64,000 bases of DNA from Terribium retamae (GTDB lineage Bacteria > Pseudomonadota > Alphaproteobacteria > Rhizobiales > Rhizobiaceae). The translations under genes and the position numbers were made by a program. Position 1 is the stretch's first letter, and each line of letters starts with the position of its first letter. The notes under the pieces are model-generated. The model was not told where the DNA came from. It saw nothing but the letters and a program-made list of their open reading frames with translations, and made no database searches. The DNA is taken from positions 1 through 64,000 of the forward strand of contig NZ_JAKREW010000010.1 of NCBI RefSeq assembly GCF_022347545.1, written 5' to 3'. This document shows, one piece after another, positions 16,417-24,818 of the stretch.

Positions 16417-17037
16417 ATGCCACCTGCTAACGCCCAGCGGCGTCGTGCGCTCGACCTTCTGAAGGCCAGAGGGATACTCCGGTTGAGGGATTTCAAGGCG
16501 GAAGGAATTGGACCGGAGACGCTGGCCCGCCTTGTCCGGGAGGAGACGGTGGTGCGCCGGGCACGAGGGGTCTATCAACTTCCCGACGCGTCGCTGGAGG
16601 CGGCCCACACACTCGCGGAGGCCTCAAGTGTCGTTCCGAAGGGCGTTGTATGCCTGATCTCTGCGCTGCAGTTTCACGAACTGACCCTACAGATGCCATC
16701 CGCCGTATGGATGGCGATCGAACGGACCGCCTGGCGACCAAGGATCGATTATCCGCGCATACGATTCGTACGCTTCGCAGAGGTGAGCTTGAACGAAGGC
16801 GTCACGCGGCATCGCATTGAGGGCGTAGAAGTGCCCATTACGGACCCGGCCAGAACTATTGTCGATTGCTTTAAATATCGGAACAAGATCGGCCTTGGCA
16901 TTGCGATGGAGGGACTGCGCGAAGGCCTTCGTCATAGACGCTGCACGCCGGATGAGCTCTGGCGTCATGCGCAAGGGGCACGGATCTGGTCCGTGATGCG
17001 CCCTTATGTCGAAGCAATGGTATTCGATGACGCATAG
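16417..17037 (+). CDS. AbiEi-family antitoxin/regulator, 206 aa, apparently solitary
   Basis: ATG at 16417 after GAGGAAA; a TTG start at 16384 would add 11 residues. The N-terminal winged helix (RRRALDLLKARGILRLRDF, then REETVVRRARGVYQLP) is the type IV AbiEi antitoxin domain, followed by CLISALQFHELT and the C-terminal ITDPARTIVDCFKYRNKIG motif. In AbiE systems this protein represses the operon and antagonises the AbiEii nucleotidyltransferase toxin. No AbiEii frame follows: only a short dead-end frame (MTHRVENWARLRP, stop by about 17103) overlaps its end. It may be an orphan regulator or the remnant of a lost toxin pair. Confidence 0.75.
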   Translation: MPPANAQRRRALDLLKARGILRLRDFKAEGIGPETLARLVREETVVRRARGVYQLPDASLEAAHTLAEASSVVPKGVVCLISALQFHELTLQMPSAVWMAIERTAWRPRIDYPRIRFVRFAEVSLNEGVTRHRIEGVEVPITDPARTIVDCFKYRNKIGLGIAMEGLREGLRHRRCTPDELWRHAQGARIWSVMRPYVEAMVFDDA

Positions 17038-17381
17038 GGTCGAGAACTGGGCTCGCCTGCGGCCAGATAGCATCGGCCTGCGATGCGTGATATGGATTAA
17101 GTGACGGTACTTTTCGACTTGAGTCCAGTGCGCTGCCGGGCACGGAAAATCGCGAAAATCATCCGACTGACCCCGATAGTTGGCGAAACCTCAAAAATAT
17201 TTTTTCGGCGATTTTCCCTTTAAAATCAAAAGCGTAACTTTTTGACGGCCTCAGCGTCGGAATTTCTCCGTGGCCAGAAAATATTTGCCAGCAATTTCAA
17301 AGAGTTATATGCTGTTTAAACAATCGAGTGGGAGTGACCTAGCCGCTACTTATGGCACGGCGGCGATGCGCTCTGAGCGTT
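17038..17381. other. AT-richer spacer at the edge of the defence island
   Basis: No supported gene. Composition shifts to A/T-rich around 17160-17320, unlike the flanks. It marks the change from defence genes to housekeeping-type genes and may contain the island boundary, but I found no direct repeat or tRNA. Confidence 0.4.
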
Positions 17382-18731
17382 TTAGCGGGGCGCGACGTCT
17401 ACATGGTGCACCCCGTGAGGCAGTGGCACACGTCCAAGGCTTTCGAGGGATGGTTTTTGTCCTTCGACGACGCGAAAGACTTCCAGGCCCGGGCCGGTCC
17501 TGGAGGTCGCTCCTTTATGTCCTTCGAATACGGTGACCAGCAGATGACTGCCTGACGGGGTAAAGCTTCCACCTTCGGGCAGGACACCCTCGAAGACATA
17601 GTCGCCGACCTTCTCGAGCCGGGACGATTCCGGGTCGAAGGTCAGTAGCGAGACCGAGGCCTCTCGTTTGTAGCGTGGCGACTGCGGTGGAAAATTCGTG
17701 TCTTGCATGTTGATCGTGGCAACCAACGTTCCAGATGGGCTGACAGCGATGCCTTCAGCCGAGATGCCGGTCTCGTGCGTCATTGCAACTTCGTGACGCG
17801 CGGTTGTTGCGCCTTGCTGCGCAAGGCGTATGACCGATAGGGTGGAAGGAGCTTCCGGAACCCGCCCTTCGAGGCTCTTCGCGTTGAAATCGCGTCCCCA
17901 ATTCGAGGTGAGATAGTGGCGGCCATCCGGCGTAAAACGCCCTACGAATGGATCCTTTCCGACGTCCACGACGTTGTCCCAAAGCTCAGCGGCGAGCTTT
18001 CCACTTTCGTGGATCAGTTCAATGAAGGCCACCCTGTTCTGCGTCGTGATATTGACTGCAAGGTAGCGGCCGGAGGGATGCCACTGCACGTTCGTTGCGG
18101 TCACCCCGCCACGCGGAGCGTCGGCCGTTCCGGTGACACCGATTTCGGCCAGGTCGAAATGCTGGATTTCACCAAACACCCCGTCGGCGAACGCAACGAT
18201 CTGCAGCAGGCTGGCTCGAGGTGAGTTGGAAACGATTGCAATCCGACGGCCGTCAGGGCTGACGGCAAGCGCTTCCGGATTGCTCCCGACTTCGGCCGTG
18301 TCGGCTAACCGCAGGTCATCGTCATCGGCAAGATCGATGGCGAACAGCCGATTTCCCGGCGGGAGGTCGGCGACTTTCATTCCGCCTGCAGGGCGCTCCC
18401 CCAGCCTCTCCGTGACGAAAGCGGTGCGGCCGTCTGGAGCGAGCTCCATAATCTCGGGTGCTGCCGTCACTGAATTCGAGACAGGCAATGCCCTTTGAGT
18501 GACTTTCCCGCGTTCGATCGACAGTACCGTCAGCATATCCCGATATCCCGCTTCGGGTGGAGACAGGATCGTATCGGCATAGGTGGAGGCAATGTAATCG
18601 CCGTCGGATATTGCGGCCACGTGGCCGGCGGAAACAGGACCGAGGATATCGGGCGACTGAGCCAAGGTGCTGTTGGCGGCGAAAGTCGCCGCGATCCCTG
18701 CCAGGCAGGCATGGTTTAGATATGTACGCAC
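17382..18731 (-). CDS. Secreted beta-propeller protein (YncE-like), 449 aa
   Basis: A Sec signal peptide (MRTYLNHACLAGIAATFAANSTLAQ) with a likely cut near residue 25 sends it to the periplasm. The rest is built of repeated blades with motifs such as LAPDGRTAFVTE, VSPDGRRIAIVSN, WHPSGRYLAVNI, FTPDGRHYLTSNWG, VSPSGTLVATINM and FTPSGSHLLVTVF, typical of WD40/YncE/lactonase-type seven-blade propellers. No catalytic site is recognised. It is divergent from a LysR regulator 116 bases away, which probably controls it. Substrate or partner unknown. Confidence 0.7.
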   Translation of the reverse strand: MRTYLNHACLAGIAATFAANSTLAQSPDILGPVSAGHVAAISDGDYIASTYADTILSPPEAGYRDMLTVLSIERGKVTQRALPVSNSVTAAPEIMELAPDGRTAFVTERLGERPAGGMKVADLPPGNRLFAIDLADDDDLRLADTAEVGSNPEALAVSPDGRRIAIVSNSPRASLLQIVAFADGVFGEIQHFDLAEIGVTGTADAPRGGVTATNVQWHPSGRYLAVNITTQNRVAFIELIHESGKLAAELWDNVVDVGKDPFVGRFTPDGRHYLTSNWGRDFNAKSLEGRVPEAPSTLSVIRLAQQGATTARHEVAMTHETGISAEGIAVSPSGTLVATINMQDTNFPPQSPRYKREASVSLLTFDPESSRLEKVGDYVFEGVLPEGGSFTPSGSHLLVTVFEGHKGATSRTGPGLEVFRVVEGQKPSLESLGRVPLPHGVHHVDVAPR

Positions 18732-18847
18732 GCGTCTAACCTCATTGCTGCATCAACGGTTTTATCCGGCAACGCTAAGGTTGACTGTGATCGTAATCCA
18801 ATCGGAATATTGTTCTCTGTGAAAGGGAAATATTATCAGGATTTGTC

Positions 18848-19735
18848 ATGGACGTTCGTTCGATGGCTTGCTTCATCGCCGTGGCGGAAGAACTTCATTT
18901 CCGTCGCGCGGCAGAAAAGCTCAACCTGACCCAGCCCTCGCTCAGCCAGCGGATCCGTGTCCTAGAGAGCGAGATTGGAGCAACGCTGCTCCTACGTGAC
19001 CGGCGGTCGGTCGCTTTGACGCCGGCCGGAGCCGCATTCTTGGAGCCGGCGCGCAGGGCTGTGGAGAATGCCAACCGTGCAATAGGCGAGGCCCGCCGTA
19101 CCCTTGACGGCGAAGCCGGCCCGCTGCGGCTCGGCTTCACAGTGATCGCCTTCTACGGAATTCTCCCGGCCTGCGTTCAGGTTTTCCGCAAGCGGTACCC
19201 GAATGTCCGCATCGAGTTGGCGGAAATGAACTCGCCATCCCTCGAGAACGCGCTGCTTGCGGGCGCGCTCGATCTCGGAATCTTGCATCCCCCGCTCGAG
19301 CACCCTGAACTCTCGATGCAGCCCTTGCCGGAGGAGCGGCTGTTTCTTGCTATTCCATCGGATCATCCGCTCGCAGCCGAGCCGGTGGTTCCGGTATCGA
19401 AACTGGGTGGCGAGCCCTTTTTGATTGCCCCGCGCAAAATCGGTGCCAGTATCTTCGATCGTGTGATCGCGCTTTTCGAGTCCCAAGGGGTCACGCCCAG
19501 GATCGTGCAGGAGGTCACGCCCATGACGACCCTTGCAGCGCTCGTCGCTGCCGGCGTGGGGCTGGGCTTCGTGACCGAAGGCTTGTCACGTCTCGACCGT
19601 CCAGGAGTGGTTTTCCGCCCGGTCGAACCCGCTGCGCCTGCCTTGCCGGTTGCCGCTGCCTGGGTCGGCCCCGATCTCCTGCCCACTGCGAAACGTTTTC
19701 TGGATGTCGTTCTCGGCGTCAGGCGGAGCGGATGA
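18848..19735 (+). CDS. LysR-family transcriptional regulator, 295 aa
   Basis: N-terminal winged helix MDVRSMACFIAVAEELHFRRAAEKLNLTQPSLSQRIRVLE is a textbook LysR start, followed by the linker helix and a periplasmic-binding-like effector domain (GPLRLGFTVIAFYGILPACV, AALVAAGVGLGFVTEGLSR). Length is normal. It faces away from the beta-propeller gene across a 116-base gap, the usual layout of a LysR gene and its target. The effector is unknown; GFT at the domain start and the SQRIR helix are close to the catechol/chloro-aromatic (CatR/BenM) branch, but that does not establish a ligand. Confidence 0.88.
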   Translation: MDVRSMACFIAVAEELHFRRAAEKLNLTQPSLSQRIRVLESEIGATLLLRDRRSVALTPAGAAFLEPARRAVENANRAIGEARRTLDGEAGPLRLGFTVIAFYGILPACVQVFRKRYPNVRIELAEMNSPSLENALLAGALDLGILHPPLEHPELSMQPLPEERLFLAIPSDHPLAAEPVVPVSKLGGEPFLIAPRKIGASIFDRVIALFESQGVTPRIVQEVTPMTTLAALVAAGVGLGFVTEGLSRLDRPGVVFRPVEPAAPALPVAAAWVGPDLLPTAKRFLDVVLGVRRSG

Positions 19736-20073
19736 CAGGGAAGGCAGATGGCATACTGCGTTCAGGAATAGCTCGGGTGGTCAAGACCGATAGCCTGCTT
19801 CACGATAAGCCTGCCGGTAATATTCCTGGATCTGACGATCCTACGTTGGCCATTCTCGCGTGGTAGGAGCGTACAATGTTGCAAGGCCGACGCCCTTTGG
19901 TATAGCTTGATCCCTCGGACTGAACCGCAACGCGAGCAGGAAAGGAGTTGCCTCATGATTGTGCTTATCGCCAACGCGCTCCGCTGCGCCGCCGTTCGGC
20001 TGCCCTGACGACAGGGACTGATCCGCTTTCGGCTGGCGCCTGATATGGCATCCCGACCGAAAGATTCATCCAA
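19736..20073. other. Spacer before rsgA with a 17-codon frame
   Basis: No full gene. At 19955-20008 a short frame (MIVLIANALRCAAVRLP) follows a strong AAAGGAG site. It could be a leader peptide for rsgA, or chance. The rsgA start itself lacks a strong ribosome-binding site. Confidence 0.35.
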
Positions 20074-21153
20074 ATGTTTGAAACCTATGGCTGGAGCGAA
20101 ACGCTCCAAAATGCATTCCTGCCGCATGCCGCGTCAGGACTCGTGCCTGGCCGCGTGATCGTCCAGCAACGCGGCCTTTATCGCCTGATCACCCCCTTTG
20201 GCGAATTGAACGCCGGTCTCGCCGGCCGCTTTGCCTTCACGGCGCGCGAGACGGAGCATCCTGTCGCCGGCGATTGGGTGGCGGCAGCGGCGCGCCCCGG
20301 CGAAGGGGCGGCAACGATCCACCATCTGCTGCCGCGCGCCACCTGTTTTCGGCGCAAGGCGGCCGGCACCGGCGAAACAGCCCAGGTCATCGCCGCCAAT
20401 GTCGATCTGGCGCTGCTCGTTGCTTCGTTGAACGCCGATTTCAATCCGCGGCGGCTCGAGCGTTATGTTGCCGTGACCCGGGAGAGCGGCGCCACGCCGG
20501 TTATCGTCCTGACCAAGGCGGATGCCTGCGACGATCCCGCCGGTCCCATCGCCGCCGCCGAAGCCGTGGCACTCGGAGCCGAGGTGGTCGCCATGTCGTC
20601 GCTGACGGGGCAAGGGCTCGATACCGTGCGGCAGCTGATCCTTCCGGGGCGCACCGCGGTGCTGCTCGGCAGTTCCGGCGTGGGCAAGTCGACCCTCCTC
20701 AACGCACTCGCCGGCAAGGTTTTGATGGCGACCCAGGCCATTCGCGAGGACGATGCGCGCGGGCGGCATACCACCACCCATCGCGAACTCGTGCTGCTGC
20801 CGGGGGGAGGACTGGTACTGGACACGCCAGGCATGCGTGAGCTCGGGCTGTGGGATACAGGCGCTGGTCTATCGGCAACCTTTGCCGATATCGAAGAACT
20901 GGCGAGCCGATGCCGGTTCCGCGATTGCAGCCATGGCGGCGAGCCGGGCTGCGCCATCGACGCAGCCCTGCAGGACGGTAGCCTGGCCGAGGATCGCTGG
21001 CTGAGCTACGGCAAGCTGCAGCGCGAACTGGCCTATCTCGACCGCCGCGAAGATCCGGCGATGCAGAGCGAAGAACGCCGCAACTGGGTTCGCCGCAACA
21101 AGGACTACCGCAGCCGCAAGCGCGAGAAGGACAGAGGCTGGGGGGATGAGTAG
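20074..21153 (+). CDS. rsgA: Ribosome small-subunit-dependent GTPase A
   Basis: A circularly permuted GTPase: G4 TKAD (147-150) comes before G1 GSSGVGKST (199-207) and G3 DTPG (250-253), which is diagnostic. An N-terminal OB-fold (about 25-110) and a C-terminal zinc motif (CRFRDCSHGGEPGC) complete the RsgA/YjeQ architecture; the tail NWVRRNKDYRSRKREK is basic. The protein helps late maturation of the 30S subunit. It stands alone. Many alphaproteobacteria carry this longer form (about 350 aa) as an accessory paralogue, so this need not be the only copy in the genome. Confidence 0.93.
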   Translation: MFETYGWSETLQNAFLPHAASGLVPGRVIVQQRGLYRLITPFGELNAGLAGRFAFTARETEHPVAGDWVAAAARPGEGAATIHHLLPRATCFRRKAAGTGETAQVIAANVDLALLVASLNADFNPRRLERYVAVTRESGATPVIVLTKADACDDPAGPIAAAEAVALGAEVVAMSSLTGQGLDTVRQLILPGRTAVLLGSSGVGKSTLLNALAGKVLMATQAIREDDARGRHTTTHRELVLLPGGGLVLDTPGMRELGLWDTGAGLSATFADIEELASRCRFRDCSHGGEPGCAIDAALQDGSLAEDRWLSYGKLQRELAYLDRREDPAMQSEERRNWVRRNKDYRSRKREKDRGWGDE

Positions 21154-21178
21154 GGTTCGTTCGCCCGAATGTGCTTGA

Positions 21179-21388
21179 GGAGAACTCAAGCAACCAGTTC
21201 GTTTAGCTACTGCCGGCGACACCGTGGCATTCGCGTTCTGTGACATCCATTGTGATGGTACCACCGCGGTGCCGCTAGACCTTCGTCTGACAGTTGGCTT
21301 CGTCAAGCACGAAAACGATTGGGTCATCACCCACGAACACCATTCGGTGCCGACCAAGGACGAGGTTCTGGTCGGCCCGGACGTCTGA
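21179..21388 (+). pseudogene. C-terminal remnant of a SnoaL/NTF2-like protein
   Basis: The frame after a TGA at 21176 reads AGDTVAFAFCDIHCDG, then LRLTVGFVKHENDW and VITHEHHSVPTKDE, ending at a TGA at 21386. This is the second half of the SnoaL/DUF4440-type fold (strand pattern and H-E-H-x-S). No start codon or N-terminal half is found between it and rsgA, so it is a fragment. Confidence 0.55.
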
Positions 21389-21479
21389 TCCGCCCAAGCC
21401 GCCGCGTGGTTGGTGGTGTCGCTCGCAATGGTACTTGTGTCATGTTCACCCCTAGAAATCCGTCGCGAGCGGCACGGGG

Positions 21480-21974
21480 CTAAAGTCGGTTTGCGGCGGT
21501 CTTGCCGCGTCTTGCCAGATGAATGATCTGGGCTGTCAGCCCGACCAGCAGAATGGCGAGCAGCCCGCCCTGAGCACCGAGCAGCAGCGGCGACTTCAGG
21601 TCGGTCACCAGCGGATGGCCGTCCGGAACGCGGCGCAGGATCTCGGTAACGGTCGGCACCATCAGAAGAAACGCACTCACGCTCAGGCAGATGGTTTCGA
21701 TATATCGGGCGATACGCATCGGACCCAGCATGCGGTCGATTCCGTAACCTGCAAGCAGGAACAGGAGGGTCAGCGCCCCGATGGCGTAGCTGACCGGTTG
21801 ATGCGCCACGAAGAAGGCCGTGATCGCACCGGCAAGCATGGAAACAAAATAGACCCCGCCCGCCGCGGATCGGGGGACGATCCGGCCATGGCGGGCAAAC
21901 ATGTATAAGGCCATGGGAATGGCCGGCAGGCTGCCGAGCGTATGGACCCAGCCGAGCGGAGAGATTCCAAACAT
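21480..21974 (-). CDS. Four-helix membrane protein, 164 aa
   Basis: Four or five hydrophobic helices are visible: TLGSLPAIPMALYMFA, VYFVSMLAGAITAFFVA, YAIGALTLLFLLAGYGI, YIETICLSVSAFLLMVP, and LLAILLVGLTAQIIHLA. No enzyme motif is recognised; the overall pattern resembles DUF2306-type and other small integral proteins. A near copy of the TetR operator (22022-22039) lies about 50 bases before its ATG, so it is very likely under control of the TetR gene just upstream. Loss of repression by a toxic compound could turn it on; its own role is unknown. Confidence 0.6.
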   Translation of the reverse strand: MFGISPLGWVHTLGSLPAIPMALYMFARHGRIVPRSAAGGVYFVSMLAGAITAFFVAHQPVSYAIGALTLLFLLAGYGIDRMLGPMRIARYIETICLSVSAFLLMVPTVTEILRRVPDGHPLVTDLKSPLLLGAQGGLLAILLVGLTAQIIHLARRGKTAANRL

Positions 21975-22021
21975 GAGAGAGTGCCTTTCTTAAAAAGAGG
22001 CGGGGAGGGGGAGAATTCTAT

Positions 22022-22039
22022 CTACTAGTTGGTAGGTAG
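22022..22039. promoter_or_regulatory. Putative TetR operator ahead of the membrane-protein gene
   Basis: CTACTAGTTGGTAGGTAG; its reverse strand shares the 14-mer CTACCAACTAGTAG with the site at 22665-22682. Centre ACTAGT. Confidence 0.7.
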
Positions 22040-22077
22040 TTAAGTCATGCATCGACATCCTGGAAACGTGTCAGTTT

Positions 22078-22656
22078 TCAGACGGCGATGCGATCCAGCA
22101 AAGGGTGAGTGATTGCGCCGAAGGTGCCGGGATTCCCGTAAGCGCGCGCAGAAAGCATCGCGCCATGCACCGTGGCCATGAACGTTTCAGCTTCCGCCCT
22201 GGCTGTCCCGGCCAGGATGAGGCGGCCTTGTGCAACGCCGCGTTCCAGGACGGAGGTGAGCCAGTCCGATAACCCACGAAAATGTGCGCGCACTTCAACA
22301 ACGACCGCTTCGGGAAGAACCGGAAGCTCGCTGGCGAGCAAGGCGCAGACACAGAAGGGGTGCGTGGCGTCAGCGATACAGCCCTCCCAATAGCCCACAT
22401 AGGCACGAAGCTGTTCAAGCGGGTCGGAGACATTGCGTTCGAGCTCGGCGAACCCGGCCTGAGCCTCTTCCCGGTATTGTGAGACCAGTGCGCAGACCAG
22501 ATCTGATTTGCTTGGGAAATGGTGATGGATGCTCGCATTGCGAATGCCGACTACGCTGGAAATATCGGCGTAGCTGAAGCTGTTGTAGCCACCCCTGATG
22601 ATCAGGGAGCGCGCGCAGGCGAGAATTTCATCGGCCCTAGCTTTTAAGTTTCCCAT
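22078..22656 (-). CDS. TetR/AcrR-family repressor, 192 aa
   Basis: Start is the ATG at 22656 after TAGGAAAA; the longer frame would use a TTG. The N-terminal helix-turn-helix is SYADISSVVGIRNASIHHHFPSKSDLVCALV, the TetR signature. The ligand domain contains HPFCVCALLASELPVLPEAV, a Cys-bearing helix seen in a subgroup that reacts with electrophiles such as quinones or aldehydes; that inference is weak. A palindromic site (22665-22682) overlaps its promoter and a sister site lies before the membrane gene, so it should repress both itself and that gene. Confidence 0.88.
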   Translation of the reverse strand: MGNLKARADEILACARSLIIRGGYNSFSYADISSVVGIRNASIHHHFPSKSDLVCALVSQYREEAQAGFAELERNVSDPLEQLRAYVGYWEGCIADATHPFCVCALLASELPVLPEAVVVEVRAHFRGLSDWLTSVLERGVAQGRLILAGTARAEAETFMATVHGAMLSARAYGNPGTFGAITHPLLDRIAV

Positions 22657-22664
22657 AGTTTTTC

Positions 22665-22682
22665 CTACCAACTAGTAGGTAG
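22665..22682. promoter_or_regulatory. Putative TetR operator upstream of its own gene
   Basis: CTACCAACTAGTAGGTAG, with 5-bp arms CTACC/GGTAG around ACTAGT. It lies 9 bases before the TetR ATG, so bound repressor would block initiation. Confidence 0.75.
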
Positions 22683-22814
22683 CCTGTCAATGCGGTCCGG
22701 CTCGTTCACAAAGAACGGTACGACGATGGAAGGTGATGATGATTGACGGGCTGGGCCCATTCCAATGAAGCGGTTCGCAAGGCTATCGGGAATTAACCGG
22801 TCAAATAGGATTGA

Positions 22815-22835
22815 GGTGAGCGCAGAGCGCTCACC
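22815..22835 (-). terminator. Hairpin at the end of the nucleoside uptake operon
   Basis: Perfect 9-bp stem GGTGAGCGC/GCGCTCACC with an AGA loop, 12 bases past the stop of the last gene. No T-run follows on the minus strand. Confidence 0.5.
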
Positions 22836-22846
22836 CGTCGATAGAC

Positions 22847-23788
22847 CTAGTCTCTGAGCAGGTCGAACATCAGCTTGAAGAAGCGATCCGCGTCGACTTC
22901 GTAGGCAATGCGCGCATTGTCCTTCTCGCCACGCTCGCCCCAGAAGTCGGCGACCGTCGCGCCGAAGGTGTGGGCGCCCTTGAGGTCCACGGCAATGTGG
23001 GCAGGGCGTGTCTTGACCAGGGTCGGATCGATCGCCAGCGCCAGCGCAAGCGGATCGTGCATGGCGCCCCCCACACCCATCGAGTTGCGATGGAGCTTCT
23101 CGTAAAACAGCAGCCAGTCGTTGACGAGCTTGCCGAGCGGCGTGTCTATCTTGGCGAGCTCGGCATATTGCGGCTCTTCGATCAGCACCTGCATGGTGAC
23201 GTCCAGGCCGACCATTGTGATCGGGACGCCAGAATCAAGCACGATCTTCAGTGCCTCCGGATCGCAGAAGGCGTTGAACTCGGTCGGGGTTATGATCTCG
23301 CTCTTGCGGTAGAACACGCCTCCCATCCAGATCAATTCCTTGATCTTGGGCAGTACATGGGGGTGCTTGAGGATCATCAGGCCTATGTTGCAGAGAGGAC
23401 CTGTCGCCACGACGAGCAACGGCTCTGGCGACGCGACCAGCTTTTCGGCCAGGAAGTCGACCGCGTGCTGGTCGACCGGCTTGATGCTTGCCTGTGGCAG
23501 ATAGGGCGAACCTTCGAGGCCGCTCGGGCCGTCCGCCGTACCAAGCACCAGAGGGCGCGCCAGGGGACGATGGCAGCCAGCCGCGACCGGCACGTCGCTG
23601 GCGCCGATATATTCGAGAATGCGCAGTGCGTTGGTCGTCGTCTTTTCCAGTTCGGCATTGCCGCAGGTGGTGGTGACGCCCAGCAGTTCGATGGCGGGTG
23701 AGCGATGTGCCATGACCAGGGCGATGGCGTCGTCGTGGCCGGGATCACAGTCGAAAAGAATCGGAGTGGGCTTCATCATTGCACTCAT
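22847..23788 (-). CDS. Nucleoside hydrolase, canonical type, 313 aa
   Basis: Cleaves the N-glycosidic bond of ribonucleosides to free base and ribose. The calcium-binding DCDPGHDD is at 13-20, TGPLCNIGL and the ENAFC-like FNAFCDPEA follow, and the catalytic His-Asp pair is present as GAMHDP (H244, D245). All match the IunH/URH family, length about 310 aa. Last gene of the six-gene BMP-transporter operon; its start shares one base with the stop of the second hydrolase. Methionines 4 and 5 are alternative starts. Base specificity cannot be read with certainty. Confidence 0.9.
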   Translation of the reverse strand: MSAMMKPTPILFDCDPGHDDAIALVMAHRSPAIELLGVTTTCGNAELEKTTTNALRILEYIGASDVPVAAGCHRPLARPLVLGTADGPSGLEGSPYLPQASIKPVDQHAVDFLAEKLVASPEPLLVVATGPLCNIGLMILKHPHVLPKIKELIWMGGVFYRKSEIITPTEFNAFCDPEALKIVLDSGVPITMVGLDVTMQVLIEEPQYAELAKIDTPLGKLVNDWLLFYEKLHRNSMGVGGAMHDPLALALAIDPTLVKTRPAHIAVDLKGAHTFGATVADFWGERGEKDNARIAYEVDADRFFKLMFDLLRD

Positions 23789-24801
23789 CAGGCCGCCCGC
23801 TCGTAGCGCGCGATGGTTTGCTTGAACATTTCGAGGAAGCGGCGTCCGTTGAGATCGGTACCGATGCGTGTGGTCTTCGGGCCGCCGCCGGGCAGGATCT
23901 GGAAGCCTCGATAAGCCACTGTCTGGCCGCGCGCGACGTGGCCGTCGATCAGGACATCGACGAAAAGTGGATCGGTGAGCGTGGCAAGACCTGGGTCAAA
24001 GGCCAGCGCTACGGTGATGACGTCGTCGAGCGGAAAGCCGACGAGCCCGAAGAACTCACGCCAGATGTCGATATAGATCGGGAACACGTCGGCGATCATG
24101 TCGAGGACTGGGTTGTCCTTGGCACAACTCTGCATGTCGGCGATATCGTCGCGCGTCAGCATGGAGGTTGCGACGCGGTTGTCCTCGCAAATGTCGAGAG
24201 GCACCAGGATCTTGTCGACTTCGGCGTTGAGCACGATGCGCGACGCCTCGGGATCGGCCCAGACATTATATTCGGTTACCGGCGTGATGTTGCCGGGCGT
24301 CGTGAAGGTGCCCCCGAGAACGAGCAGGCGCTTCAGCGTCTTTGCAAGCCGCGGCTCCTGCAGCAGCGCCATGGCAGCGTTGGTCAGCGGCCCCGTGGTG
24401 ACGAGGGTGATCTCGCCGGGGTTTGCCATCACGGTGTTGATGATGAAGTCGACGGCGTGGCCGGGGGTCGCTGCGCGCTTCGGCGTGGGGGCGGGCGGAT
24501 TGAACTTCTTCAGTCGGTCGCCGAAGCGTGCCGTCAGTGTCTTTTCGAAATGCACCGGCGCTTCCATATCGGCCTTGGAATGGCCGACGATTGGGCGCCA
24601 GGCGCCCGCAAGCACCGGAATGTCGTCACGACCCGCGAGGGAGAGGATGTTGAGCACCACATTCGTGACCTGCTCGATGGCGCCGGCTGCCCCGGTAACT
24701 GTCGTCACCGCTTCGAGCTTCACATTCGGATTGGCGGCGGCGAAGAGCACGGCGAGAATATCGTCGCCGGCGGAATCGACGTCGAGAATTATGCGTTCCA
24801 T
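23788..24801 (-). CDS. Divergent nucleoside hydrolase, 337 aa
   Basis: Start is the ATG at 24801; the longer frame runs back into the permease gene in another phase. The calcium site is kept as DVDSAGDD (7-14), with TGPLTNAAM and YNVWADPEA. At the position of the catalytic His of the neighbouring hydrolase (MHDP) it reads LDDV (D259, D260), so the leaving-group His is replaced by Asp. Purine-specific hydrolases without this His use Trp residues for base protonation, so altered specificity, not inactivity, is possible. Located 17 bases after the permease gene and overlapping the next hydrolase by one base. Confidence 0.82.
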   Translation of the reverse strand: MERIILDVDSAGDDILAVLFAAANPNVKLEAVTTVTGAAGAIEQVTNVVLNILSLAGRDDIPVLAGAWRPIVGHSKADMEAPVHFEKTLTARFGDRLKKFNPPAPTPKRAATPGHAVDFIINTVMANPGEITLVTTGPLTNAAMALLQEPRLAKTLKRLLVLGGTFTTPGNITPVTEYNVWADPEASRIVLNAEVDKILVPLDICEDNRVATSMLTRDDIADMQSCAKDNPVLDMIADVFPIYIDIWREFFGLVGFPLDDVITVALAFDPGLATLTDPLFVDVLIDGHVARGQTVAYRGFQILPGGGPKTTRIGTDLNGRRFLEMFKQTIARYERAA

Positions 24802-24818
24802 TGTCTTGATGTGATCCT

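Noticed and set aside
17038..17381. Search for tRNA or attachment-site repeat at the island edge
   Set aside because: No cloverleaf and no direct repeat to the left side of the island was found by eye.
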